Assembly (NCBI GenBank): GCA_963575745.1
Contig: CAUYUJ010021030.1
Coordinates: 56,293-81,292, forward strand
Reading direction: 5' to 3'
DNA from: Prorocentrum cordatum
Taxonomy: Eukaryota; Sar; Dinophyceae; Prorocentrales; Prorocentraceae
Length of the DNA stretch: 25,000 bases
Below the pieces are notes generated by a model. That model saw only the letters and a program-made list of their open reading frames with translations. It did not search any database and was not told the origin of the DNA. Made by a program: the position numbers and the translations under genes. Positions 16,721 through 24,864 of the stretch are shown in pieces. How positions within the stretch are numbered: the first letter of the stretch is position 1; each line of letters starts with the position of its first letter.

Positions 16721-17480
16721 GTGTGCGAAAAACGCAGGACAGGCGCTCGGAATGAATCGGATCGGCGGAAATCGGCACCGAAGTCGGGAGAAGTCGAATC
16801 GGCGGAAAGCGGCAAGCCAATGAGGCCTCCGTTGCTAAACCGAAAATCCAAATCGGATCCCGAGGATCGAGTCGGAATTGGAATCGATCGAAATCGAGTC
16901 GAGTCGAGTCGGACGAGTCGAAATAAGCCACGCCAGCCAGAAGTACGACCTTCGACCTTGCGCGGCGGAAGGCGACCTCTCGACACAGGAGCCACCCCAG
17001 TGTTGACGACCTCAGCCCTTGCCTACGATTGGATCTGTTCGATGATCTCGACGGCATCGCCCTCGAGTTTCGACGGTCAAGGAAGGAAGGGGCTATGGGG
17101 AAAGGAGGGGAGCGGAGCGGAGGGAAGAGGAGAGGAGAGGGAGAGCAGGCGATGACGGGGAGATGGGCGGAGGAGGGGGGGGAAGATGAGGTTGAGGGAC
17201 GGGAGTGGGGCGGCATGGCGAGTGTCGCAGGCCCAAAACGGCAGAACATGGATGACTGAGGCGGGAAGGAGGAGGAGTGGCAGAAGAAGGACCAGGCAAT
17301 CTTAGTGCATCGTCGTCGTCCCTCGTCGACCTTCCTCGGCATCGCCCTCGAATCCCCGATTCTGGATCGGAAGGGCAACGGCTCCCAATTGTAACGTCGG
17401 CCCCTCCGAATCCGCATCGCTGGGTCGTTTGTTCATAACCGACTCGGGTACCACAATACAAAATAATCACGAGAACCAGC
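16721..17480. other. No gene recognised; GTCGA-rich and purine-rich DNA
   Basis: GAATCGG, GTCGAGTCGAGTCGG and AATCGATCGAAATCGA words recur at 16750-16925. A purine run covers 17075-17210. The long open frames across it on both strands are composition effects in my reading. Confidence 0.4.
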
Positions 17481-17839
17481 ATTGTTCGGCAAAGGATTCT
17501 GAGATAGAACCATCACCGCGGATGCCAGTAACTCAGCGCCAGTTTTCTTCGAGCCCTTCTGTATGCCTGAAAGGTTCCTGGCCTCACTCTGAGCCTCCCT
17601 TCTCTGCCAGGACCGACACACACGCTAAGCATGTGCGACATGGGGAGGCCACGCGCTGGATGTGAAGGCGTGGTGGGCTGGCGTGCCTCGCCACACGAGG
17701 GGCGAGCGCTGGAAAAGCGTTCGGCCACACGCGGGTCCAGCTCTCCCCCAGGCCGACCGCGTCTGGCCGCCCGTCCAGCTTCCTGGACCAGCCCTCCGCC
17801 GCCGACTGGAGCACTCCGAACAAACAATGCCACAGGCGT

Positions 17840-17945
17840 AACCTGTTGGAGGTCCGCGCGAATTCGGCGCTGGAGGCGCCGCCAGGAGGTCCCAGCGCCG
17901 ATCCAAGAAATCCGCGCGGACCTCCGAAAGTTTCTGTTTACGTCA
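17840..17945. mobile_element. Second copy of the foldback family
   Basis: Read on the minus strand from 17945: AACAGAAACTTTCGGAGGTC, CGCGCGGATTTCTTGGATCG, GCGCTGGGACC, a short loop, then the inverse arm (GCGCCGAATTCGCGCGGACC, TCCAACAGG). It matches the left arm of the element at 14361-14562 over about 50 bases. The right arm lacks the TTTCTTGGATC block. Confidence 0.7.
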
Positions 17946-17954
17946 TCCGCGCGC

Positions 17955-18015
17955 GCGCCGACTGGAACGCTCCGACCCAGCGCGGATCCAAGAGATGCGC
18001 GCGGACCTCCGCCGC
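17955..18015. repeat. Half copy of the same foldback arm
   Basis: CCCAGCGCGGATCCAAGAGA followed by TGCGCGCGGACCTCCGC is the inverse complement of the arm consensus. It lies about 35 bp beyond the second copy. A linked phrase, GCCGACTGGA(A/G)C(A/G)CTCCG, occurs at about 17797, 17957 and 18014. Confidence 0.65.
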
Positions 18016-18064
18016 AGGCTGGAGCACTCCGCCTTCTGCGCCGTCGCCATCGCCGCCGACGCCG

Positions 18065-18274
18065 TCGGAGGGCTCCAGCGGCGTCGCAGCCGCGGAGCGG
18101 CAGCGGCCTGGGCCACGTCACTGTCTCCGCTGGGCGCCGCGCAGTCGGGCGGGGAAGCCCGCGCTTCACGGGCTGGCTCTGCTTCTGCCGCTCCCTCTCC
18201 AGCTTCTCCTGGGGAGGCGGGGGCGAGAAGGACTGGCGCCCCGAGCGCTCGCTCCAGCGGCCTGCCTCAGACAA
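18065..18274 (-). CDS. Possible internal exon, unrecognised
   Basis: On the minus strand a 70-base pyrimidine-rich tract (18350-18285) ends in ACCCGCAG, a strong 3' splice site, so an exon would start at 18274. It reads LSEAGRWSERSGRQSFSPPP, PQEKLERERQKQSQPVKRGL and PRPTARRPAETVTWPRPLPL before a CGC/CGG repeat that gives poly-Arg. The charged helix EKLERERQKQ is protein-like. On the other strand GTAAGT at 18280-18285 mimics a donor, which is the complement of the same junction. No family recognised. Confidence 0.35.
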
Positions 18275-18280
18275 CTGCGG

Positions 18281-18395
18281 GTAAGTGGAGGGAAGGGGGG
18301 GAGAGGGGAAGAGGACGAGGGGGGGGAGGGAAAGGGGGAGCAGAGAAGGAGGAAGGGGGGAGGCGGGCGGGGCGGCGGGGGAGGGGATCAGATCG
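18281..18395 (+). repeat. Purine tract (G-rich)
   Basis: GGGGGAGAGGGGAAGAGGAC-like sequence on the plus strand. As minus-strand DNA it is the pyrimidine tract before the exon at 18274. Confidence 0.7.
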
Positions 18396-18521
18396 ACTCG
18401 GCAGGAGGACACATCGTGCCCCGCAGCGCCGTCTGAGCCCCCCCTGCGGGCGGACGCAAGGCTGGAGCTTCAAGTTCAAAAACCAGCTGGGGCAATATTC
18501 ATGTCCAGCCCTGCCCGGCGG

Positions 18522-19740
18522 TCAGGGAATGGCGAGCAGGAGGAAAAGAGAGAGGGGATCGACTGGAGCTGACACGCTCGACCCTGCCAGGCCGCCGGGC
18601 GCCGCCGACGCAGCGGCGACTTCCATCTCGATCGCCTCCGTCCACCTCTGGATCTCTCCCTGCGTCGCGAGAATCGGCGACCATGGCACCTCGACGATGA
18701 CTGGCGGTCTTGGCCACGACAGTGGCGTCTCTGTCCCGCTGCTCGCGATAGACTCTGCAGCCCGCCGACTGTCTCCGCCATTTCTGTTCCCATGAGCTCC
18801 GCAGGTGTCATGTGCTCGACCTTGGCAACTGGGATGAACCCGCCTCCCTCTGCAATAGTTTCTCAATCCTCCAGCTCCTGAACTCCTTTGGCTTTTGAGC
18901 TGGTGCCTTGGCCGGCGTTGCCTTTGTGAAGTTCGGCCCCCTTCTCCAATCCGCAACTGGGTTTGATTGCATCTCTCGGGTCTGACGCCTTCTTGGGAAA
19001 CATAGATTGGAAATAGGCCTGGCCACACCATCATTTGTCTGCACCATCTTTTCCGCGACACTCTCCTGGACTGTCTGCTGCACTGGCTCCGGCATCGGCG
19101 CAGGCGGCGCAGGCGGCGAAGGCTGCCCAGGGGGGGCGGATGCTGGCGTGCGTCAACGGCGCCTTTGGCGGCTGAGGCGTCTCGGAGGCTGGGCCCCCCC
19201 ACTCCAGCCGCCTGGTCCGCCCCCGCTGCGTCTCCACCCATCCCCTGCCCAGGAACCTCCCCCATCGCTGTCGCCAACAACGCCGCTGCTTGGGCCGCTG
19301 ACGACTGCGGCGCTGGCGACTGCGGCGCTGCTCCGCAAATTGTGATCGCACGGTTGGGTCGGGCACAAGAACGGATCAAACAAGGGCGTCGACGGCGGCT
19401 GCCAGGACACTGTCGTCGTGGGCGGGAGCGAAGGGTACATGCTGCGCTGCGGGTGGCTGCTCTCGTCTGGCGCGTATCTCGCCATCCTCAACTGGCGCCA
19501 GTACTCCGCTGCATCTGAGTCCGCTGACGCTGTGTCCGAGAACATGCCGTCTAGACTCGCCGACGACAGGGGACGACACCTCAGCTGCTGCCAAAGATCA
19601 TTCAACGGTCCGCTCGGCCATTGATGGATCGGCGCCGTTGATAAGTGAGGGCCGCTCGGGAACGCGATGGGCGATGTCGGCCGCTGTGTCGCCCTCATCG
19701 ACCACGGTGCTACTACTATGGTTTCCATCTCCTCCATCAT
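18522..19740 (-). pseudogene. Unrecognised gene remnant, at least three frame changes
   Basis: From an ATG pair at 19740 the minus strand reads MMEEMETIVVAPWSMRATQR, HLSTAPIHQWPSGPLNDLWQ, SASLDGMFSDTASADSDAAE and YWRQLRMARYAPDESSHPQR. A second frame carries AAALLATAMGEVPGQGMGGD, a third MPEPVQQTVQESVAEKMVQT and PKEFRSWRIEKLLQREAG, and then a frame with GFIPVAKVEHMTPAELMGTE and MAETVGGLQSLSRAAG. It ends with PRPPVIVEVPWSPILATQGE and IQRWTEAIEMEVAAASAAPG. Each piece is clearly protein-like but they cannot be read through without indels. No family recognised. The frame at 19740 is open upstream if the foldback element at 19742-19912 is removed as an intron. Confidence 0.5.
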
Positions 19741-19741
19741 G

Positions 19742-19912
19742 GTACACCCTGCGAAATGCTTAAGAAATCATGGGTTAAGAAATTCAGAGTCTCAGAACTT
19801 GAATCAAAGCCCAGAATGTCTATTCAAATCTTGGGATTTACATTGAAAAATTAAGAATAATCGAGACTCTGGCCGAAAACTGGGGTATTCTTAAGCATCG
19901 CCTAAGGTGTAC
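19742..19912 (-). mobile_element. 171-bp foldback element that may act as an intron (introner-like)
   Basis: The ends are inverted repeats. From the plus-strand left end it reads GTACACCCTGCGAAATGCTT and AAGAA; from the right end inverted it reads GTACACCTTAGGCGATGCTT and AAGAA. Further inside, CAGAGTCTC (19785-19793) pairs with GAGACTCTG (19863-19871) about the same centre. It is AT-rich in a GC-rich setting. On the minus strand it offers GT at 19912-19911 and CGCAG at 19753-19749, giving a 164-base GT-AG intron. Splicing joins QQHNVFVAQVLHVS upstream to CTMMEEMETIV downstream without a stop. The plus strand also offers GT and CTAAG at the mirrored positions. Confidence 0.65.
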
Positions 19913-19918
19913 TACTCA

Positions 19919-20334
19919 CATGCAGCACCTGCGCGACGAAAACGTTATGCTGCTGCGTCAGTGCTGCTGGGAGCTTCTCGATACTGGCATGCGCGCTTGT
20001 TGGAGGACGCTGCCGGTGCTGACGCCGCCGCTGCTTGCGGCCCCGCGAGACAGCCTGAACCCCTCCCTCGGGCTCCGTCACGTGTGGCCTTGGTCTCCTT
20101 CAATTCGTCTCCTCTCGTGGGAATATCCGAAAGGCTAGATGCTCCCTCTCGGACCGAATCTTGGCATATGACAACCGAGTTTCCGTGCCCGCCGATTCCG
20201 TCCGCAGATGTTCCAAAGTACAAATAGCCGCCAAATCGTTCTCGCACGGATCTCTGTTCGCCACCTGCGCAGCCTCGTTGAGAAGCCCAGTGTTTCGAAC
20301 ACAATAATTTGATCTCGTTCGGATGTGAAGCCAA
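19919..20334 (-). pseudogene. Upstream exon of the same gene remnant
   Basis: Two minus-strand frames look used. One reads SVRERFGGYLYFGTSADGIG, GHGNSVVICQDSVREGASSL, SDIPTRGDELKETKATRDGA and stops at 19945. The other reads PTSAHASIEKLPAALTQQHN and VFVAQVLHVS and leads into the foldback element. A frame change near 20000-20040, within Arg/Ala/Gln-rich low-complexity sequence, would join them. No family recognised. The long frame from 20969 overlaps part of this region and is an alternative. Confidence 0.35.
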
Positions 20335-20969
20335 GAAATTTCTTCTGGCACGCTACCGTGGCGATATCCGCTTGACTTTGTTGACTTCGCAGCTTGTGGT
20401 GTCGCAACGTCTATCTTGGCAACTAACGGACTCACCGAACCCCTCTCTGCTTTGGCATCTGAATCTGCGCCCCTGCTCTTGGAGCGATCTGACCACCAAG
20501 GCAGTCCGCCCGACGGGCCATACCAATTAAGACAGCAGGAGCACTTTGTTCGGGAATGCGGAAGCTTTGAAGTGCATCTGAGAGACTGCCATGGCATCTC
20601 CTCACTCCTCGGTGTCGCGTGATGGCTACACAACGATCGCCATGCCTTGTACATCCTCAGCACAGCCCGATGATTGGCATGTTGGGTGCGCGCGCGCGCG
20701 CCCACGCCAAGAGGGATCTGAAGGAATCTCGTGCCTGGCGCCGTCTGAGCCCCAAACCCTCTCCTCCCCCTTCTCCGGCAGAGCACGCCGCGCAGGTCCT
20801 GCGCGAGGCGCTCGGCCCGCCTGTCCGCGTCGGCGGCGTCCTCCTCCAGCTCCCCCTCCCGGGCGGGCGCCTCGTCCTCGAGCTCCGGCCTCGGCGGGCG
20901 GGGCACCGCGCACCCCGAGGCCCAGCGGCCGCCTCGCCCGTGGCCCGCGGGACGGGGCGCCGGCCGCAA
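20100..20969 (-). CDS. 289-codon open frame, unrecognised, possibly coding in part
   Basis: The frame begins in a Pro/Arg/Gly-rich stretch, then has a clear acidic helix (PELEDEAPAREGELEEDAAD, ADRRAERLAQDLRGVLCRR, about 20890-20780). It continues through RMYKAWRSLCSHHATPRSEE and SPLVAKIDVATPQAAKSTKS, and ends AAQVANRDPCENDLAAICTL and EHLRTESAGTETRLSYAKIR before TGA at 20100. It is the longest minus-strand frame here with balanced composition. A CA/GC-alternating run (GCGCGCGCGC, 20690-20700) interrupts it. It competes with the frame used for the exon at 19919-20334 over their overlap; both cannot be right. Confidence 0.35.
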   Translation of the reverse strand: MRPAPRPAGHGRGGRWASGCAVPRPPRPELEDEAPAREGELEEDAADADRRAERLAQDLRGVLCRRRGRRGFGAQTAPGTRFLQIPLGVGARARTQHANHRAVLRMYKAWRSLCSHHATPRSEEMPWQSLRCTSKLPHSRTKCSCCLNWYGPSGGLPWWSDRSKSRGADSDAKAERGSVSPLVAKIDVATPQAAKSTKSSGYRHGSVPEEISWLHIRTRSNYCVRNTGLLNEAAQVANRDPCENDLAAICTLEHLRTESAGTETRLSYAKIRSEREHLAFRIFPREETN

Positions 20970-21230
20970 GGGCCGCGCGCCGCGGGGTCACCACGATCGG
21001 CGAGCGAAGGACACACGCCCATGCCCATGCAGGGGGCGCGAGTGGGGGCCACGGGTGTGTGCTGTCGGATGGGGGTCCCTGCTCGAGCGGGGGGGCCTCC
21101 CCCAGGGCCCGACAGTCCGCACCCCTACCCATAGCCAGTCCTCCTCCCTCTGCCCCCCCGACGACGGGCCAGTTCGCCCCGCTTCGAGCCCCTGGACCCT
21201 CACGCATCGTGTCTGGCCCAGGAGGGGCCG

Positions 21231-21260
21231 CAGAGAGCGAGAGAGAGAGAGAGAGAGAAA
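21231..21260 (+). repeat. (GA)n microsatellite
   Basis: About 30 bases of GAGAGA with one C interruption. Confidence 0.95.
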
Positions 21261-21690
21261 CGGGGTCGAGGGTTCCGGTCACGGCCATCTCCACGGCGGT
21301 GTGATGTGTTTCACACTGCCGTCGGGTATCAGGATAGATGTACACAACCAGCGTCCTGACAGAAACAGCACGGCCGACTTTTAAAAGACAGGAATGCAGG
21401 AGGCAATGTTGTAAAAATATGTCAGCCTGCCATGAACGCTTGACTGTAGGGCATGGGTGATCCGACTTGCCGGGCCTGTCTCACGCCCAAGTATACGTAA
21501 GTGAGGGGGTCCTCCTTTCAACATTCAGAATCAAGGGCACTGCAAGGTGAACCTGCTTCTGATAGGGTCAGCGACGCGTTGAGTGGATGATGGAAGACTC
21601 TGGAGATGTAAGGCGCAATGCAAAACAACAAATCAAGCCCAGCGCTCCATTCGAGAAACTTGGCGCTTGCTTCAGCGCCGACTTGGCACG
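21261..21690. other. No gene recognised
   Basis: The inverted phrase GTGTGATGTGTTTCACAC lies at 21299-21316: GTGTGA pairs with TCACAC around a six-base loop. Otherwise only short open frames. Confidence 0.45.
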
Positions 21691-21691
21691 A

Positions 21692-21766
21692 AACAGACAA
21701 GCAGGCAGGCAGGCAGACAGGCGTGCAGAAAGAAAGACAAACAGACAGGCAGACAGGCATGCAAGC
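21692..21766. repeat. CAGG/CAGA tetranucleotide repeat
   Basis: AAGCAGGCAGGCAGGCAGAC followed by CAGACAGG variants and an AAAGAAAGACAAAC patch. Confidence 0.9.
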
Positions 21767-21775
21767 TGACATGAA

Positions 21776-21832
21776 TATGTGTATATATATAAACAAATAT
21801 GTAGATATGTATATATGTATGTATATATTTAA
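21776..21832. repeat. (TATG/TATA)n microsatellite
   Basis: GTATATATAT and ATATGTATGTATAT words; the most AT-rich stretch nearby. Confidence 0.9.
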
Positions 21833-21889
21833 AGAACGTCAAGAAAACGCAGACAAATCAGAAGAAAAAATGGCGAACGGAAACAGAAC

Positions 21890-22430
21890 ATCGAGAAAGA
21901 GAAAAAGAGAGAGAGAGAGAGAAAGACCCAAAAAAACACAAGGACAAAACATAGAGAGAGAAAGAGAAAGAGAGAGAGAGAGAGAGAAACAAAAAAACAA
22001 CAGCAACAACAAAAACAAACATGAACACGAAAACCAACAAAACAACCAGCTACATACATTGGCGTGCGCACATATAAGCAAAATGGAGAAGATATTGCAC
22101 ACCAGAAATAAAACAGTATGCATCCACCAACAATGAACCGATGATACGAAGAGGAAGAAATAAATAAGGAGAAAGAGAAAGAGAGAGAGAGAGGAAAAAA
22201 ATAAGATATATAGAGAGAGAAAGAGATAGAAATAAACAAAAAAGAAACGCAAATAAAGAGAGAGAGAGAGAGACTGGGAGGGACAAGGAGATACATATAC
22301 ACATTGAGAGAGAAAAGAGAACGATAACACATACAGATAGAAAGGAGGGGATAGCGAAGGAGAGAAGGCAAAGGTAATATATAGATAATGAAAGAAGGGG
22401 GAAAGAGATAGAGAGAGAGAGAGGAAACAA
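21890..22430 (+). repeat. GA/GAAA-rich simple repeat block
   Basis: Pure GAGAGA runs at about 21908-21921, 21955-21988, 22180-22193, 22256-22273 and 22408-22422 lie within A-rich, CAA- and GAA-containing sequence. The plus strand is almost all purine with AAAC interruptions. Long minus-strand frames through it are Ser/Leu/Phe-only and not genes. Confidence 0.92.
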
Positions 22431-22549
22431 AAAACAAAAAACAAAACCTTCGGACAGCGCAACCACGCCCGCTGCGCCCGCCCCTTCGGCGGGAGGGGCA
22501 GCATGTAAAAAACGGAGGTCGCGAAAAACTCCGCCCCAACGCCGTCGGG

Positions 22550-23210
22550 GAGACTGCGACTGAAAAATGAAGCCGGGCAAAGCAATTTGGGAACGACACT
22601 TCCAAGAATTATGCGCGCCCGAAACGGAGAAGGCCCAGGCGCACCGCGTCTTGGCACGCGCGCCTCCTGGCCCCACGCAGGAAGGCCGTCGCGGAGGGGC
22701 GACCCCCGCCGCGACCGGCGGCGCGATCCGTGGAACGCGCGGCCAAGCGTCGTCACTGGACGCAGGAGAAGAATCGACTGGATGGCGCCCCGCGCGGACT
22801 GAGCTCGTTGAAACCACGCGAGGGAGAGGCCCCGCCCGTTCCCAGTTGCGACGCGACGTCTGCACCAGGCGCACGGCGCGCTCCAGAAGAGCAGCGATGC
22901 TGGCACAAAAATCCGACACGGGCGGCCTGGCGAGGTCCGCCGCAAGGAGTGGGCGGGGGCGCCACGCCGATCGGGGGGCGGCCGACTGCCCCTGGGGGCC
23001 CCTGTCTCCCCCGCGGGGACTCTGCCCGGACCCCCCCGTCGGGGAGGGGCGCGCGCCCTGCAGCGGGGAGCACGGCGAAGGGGCACAGGGCACTCGGTGA
23101 ACCCAGCCAGCGCGGCGGCTTGGGGCGACGGCCCCGTCGCTGCGACGGCCCGCGATCCCGCGCCTCACCGCCGCGCCGTCCTCGCCCGGGGGGAAGTGGA
23201 GACGATTCAA
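22550..23210 (-). CDS. Possible exon(s), unrecognised
   Basis: A minus-strand frame contains LARPPVSDFCASIAALLERA, VRLVQTSRRNWERAGPLPRV, VSTSSVRAGRHPVDSSPASS and later CAWAFSVSGAHNSWKCRSQI, with a helix-like core near 22930-22850. It then runs into the GA repeat, so its true 3' boundary is unknown. An alternative frame over the same DNA (ARIILGSVVPKLLCPASFFS) is also open. The upstream part is Arg/Pro/Gly-rich. No family recognised; composition bias keeps confidence low. Confidence 0.3.
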
Positions 23211-23555
23211 GCTTTGACGCTTCAGCCCTGGAAGGGCACGGCGAGCTAGACCAGGCGCCGCCGGGGCTCCGGCAGCCCCGCGGAGGACGGGCCCAGGGGG
23301 CCCTGGGGCAGCGGCCTTGGGAGCGCGACCCAGCGGTTATCGGGCTCGCCGCAGGCAGTCTTCGTTGCCGTCGCACGCGGTCTTCTTCACCGCCGCCGCA
23401 CGCAGTTTCCGCAACAACTTCGCCGAGGCGGAGGCTGCCCTGGCCAGCTGATCCGGGCGGCCCATGCGAAGGAGCGCGGGGGGCCACCCCAGCTTCGTCG
23501 CCATCATTAACGCAGTCCACTGAGCCCACTCGGGCCTTCGTCGTCGCCGTCGAGA

Positions 23556-24038
23556 TCACTGGGGGGGGGCCCGGGGGGCCGCCAAAGTCGCCCAAGTCGC
23601 CGGGCCCCGGCGGTCTAGGGGCCCCGGGGGGCCGAGCCCCGGCGGGCTTGGAGGCCCAGGGTCTGAATCGTAGAACTCCTTGATGAGGTCTACGGCGGCG
23701 TCGTCGTCGTGGGACGTAGTCGATATTCGCGAATATCGCTTGACTCGATGATGAGGACACCTTCTTGTCCTCGCGCTATCGGCCGCGCGCCCCTGCGCGG
23801 TCTCCCAGGCACCGCCGGGATTCTGTCTGTGAAACCCGCCCGCCCTCGCCTCGAGTCGAGGCGGGCGAAGCTGGTGGACATGGCAGGAGATAAGAACAGG
23901 AAAATTGTATACACACTCTTCCTGCGTTACTTTCAAACAGGGGGAAAGAGCTGCAATGTCGCCCGCACAGCCGACTGCTGTGCTCAGAGAGAGCCGCTCG
24001 ATGAACACACCGTCCTCGTCGACCTCCTGCTGCAACAT
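23556..24038 (-). CDS. Possible continuation downstream of the RNase H domain
   Basis: The minus-strand frame reads QEVDEDGVFIERLSLSTAVG, CAGDIAALSPCLKVTQEECV and YNFPVLIS, then a less convincing stretch, then ISTTSHDDDAAVDLIKEFYD and SDPGPPSPPGLGPPGPLDRR. The start and the DDDAAVDLIKEFYD part look coding; the middle (about 23880-23760) may be an intron or a frame change. An overlapping frame from 23760 is open for 335 codons but Arg/Pro-rich. No family recognised. It may be a host exon or the degraded 3' end of the copia-type element. Confidence 0.3.
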   Translation of the reverse strand: MLQQEVDEDGVFIERLSLSTAVGCAGDIAALSPCLKVTQEECVYNFPVLISCHVHQLRPPRLEARAGGFHRQNPGGAWETAQGRAADSARTRRCPHHRVKRYSRISTTSHDDDAAVDLIKEFYDSDPGPPSPPGLGPPGPLDRRGPATWATLAAPRAPPQ

Positions 24039-24864
24039 CTAGATCATGATCTGGTAGTCGGAGATGGCTGGTGCAGAAGCGTTCGTCTCGCTCTGGGCAT
24101 GCCCCAACAGGCCATCCGTAGACTGCCCCTGGCGCGCCAGGCGCCTTTCCCCGAGCACCCACCGCACTGTGGCCGTGTCGCCGGGGTTCGTCGCGTCGAA
24201 GACGCCCTTGCCCAGGGCTGCCCGCCTCCGGGCACTCATGAACTGCTCGTCGCACATGAGACGCCACTGCTGCTTCTCGAGGGAGGCCCAGATCACACCG
24301 AAGGCCTGCCAACTGGCCTCGATGAACCCGTCAGCGATGTGCGCATGTGAATGTACCCAGCGCGCTGTCGTCTGCCCCTCGTCGAGGGCGTTCCGAAGAG
24401 CCAGTGCCTCGACGGCCGTCAGCCGCCCCTCGAGTCCCAACCAATCCGGCCGACTGAGACCGTACCACGCCGTCGAAGAAGGCCCTGCAGTCCGTGACCA
24501 ATACCGCAGGCACGCCCCGAAGCGCCGTCGCCCGGCCCCGAAGCGGGGACATGTCGCGGATCACCTCTGCGAGCACCAAGCGCACCATGCACTGCTCCCC
24601 TCCTGCGTCGCCTGCCTCCTGCACCTCGGCTGCCCGAGCCACGCGGAGCAGCTTCCGGGGGCCGCAGTCCAGGACGGCGAACCCCGAAAGCTCGCCGCCC
24701 ATGGCTGCCGCAGGCGCGATGGGCGCGATGCGCCCGCCGCGCGAATGTCCGTCGGGGCGACTCGCCCAGGCTGCATCGCGCCAAGCGAAGAGGGCCAGAT
24801 CGTCCAAGTTTTGGGCTGGGTCAATTCTGGCAAACGAGTCCGCCTGAGAATCTCCAAAAGGTGA
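24039..24864 (-). pseudogene. Ty1/copia-type RNase H domain, one frameshift
   Basis: The first frame (from about 24807) reads LDDLALFAWRDAAWASRPDG and HSRGG, matching the D-A-x-W-A...D-G-x-S-x-G-G start of copia RNase H. It continues with FAVLDCGPRKLLRVARAAEV and QEAGDAGGEQCM (the S/A-x-x-E-A region) and VPAVLVTDCRAFFDGVVRSQ with the third acidic site. At about 24437 the frame shifts by one base, and the second frame continues LEGRLTAVEALALRNALDEG, TARWVHSHAHIADGFIEASW and WRLMCDEQFMSARRRAALGK, the usual R-W-x...A-D-G-x-T-K end, here with I-E for T-K. Stop near 24039. No integrase or reverse transcriptase lies upstream in the window. RNase H removes the RNA strand during reverse transcription. 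Confidence 0.75.

Noticed and set aside
15974-17155. 393-codon open frame on the plus strand, the longest in the window apart from repeats
   Set aside because: It crosses a degenerate triplication and GTCGA-rich DNA, the minus strand is equally open (356 codons), and composition explains both.
18280-18426. Plus-strand intron from GTAAGT (18280) to CCGCAG (about 18421)
   Set aside because: The intron would be almost pure purine with no pyrimidine tract, whereas the same junction on the minus strand has an excellent acceptor.
21829-23086. Long minus-strand frames rich in Ser, Leu and Phe
   Set aside because: They read through the GA-rich repeat block and are artefacts of CT repeats; only the part above 22550 was kept as a weak candidate.
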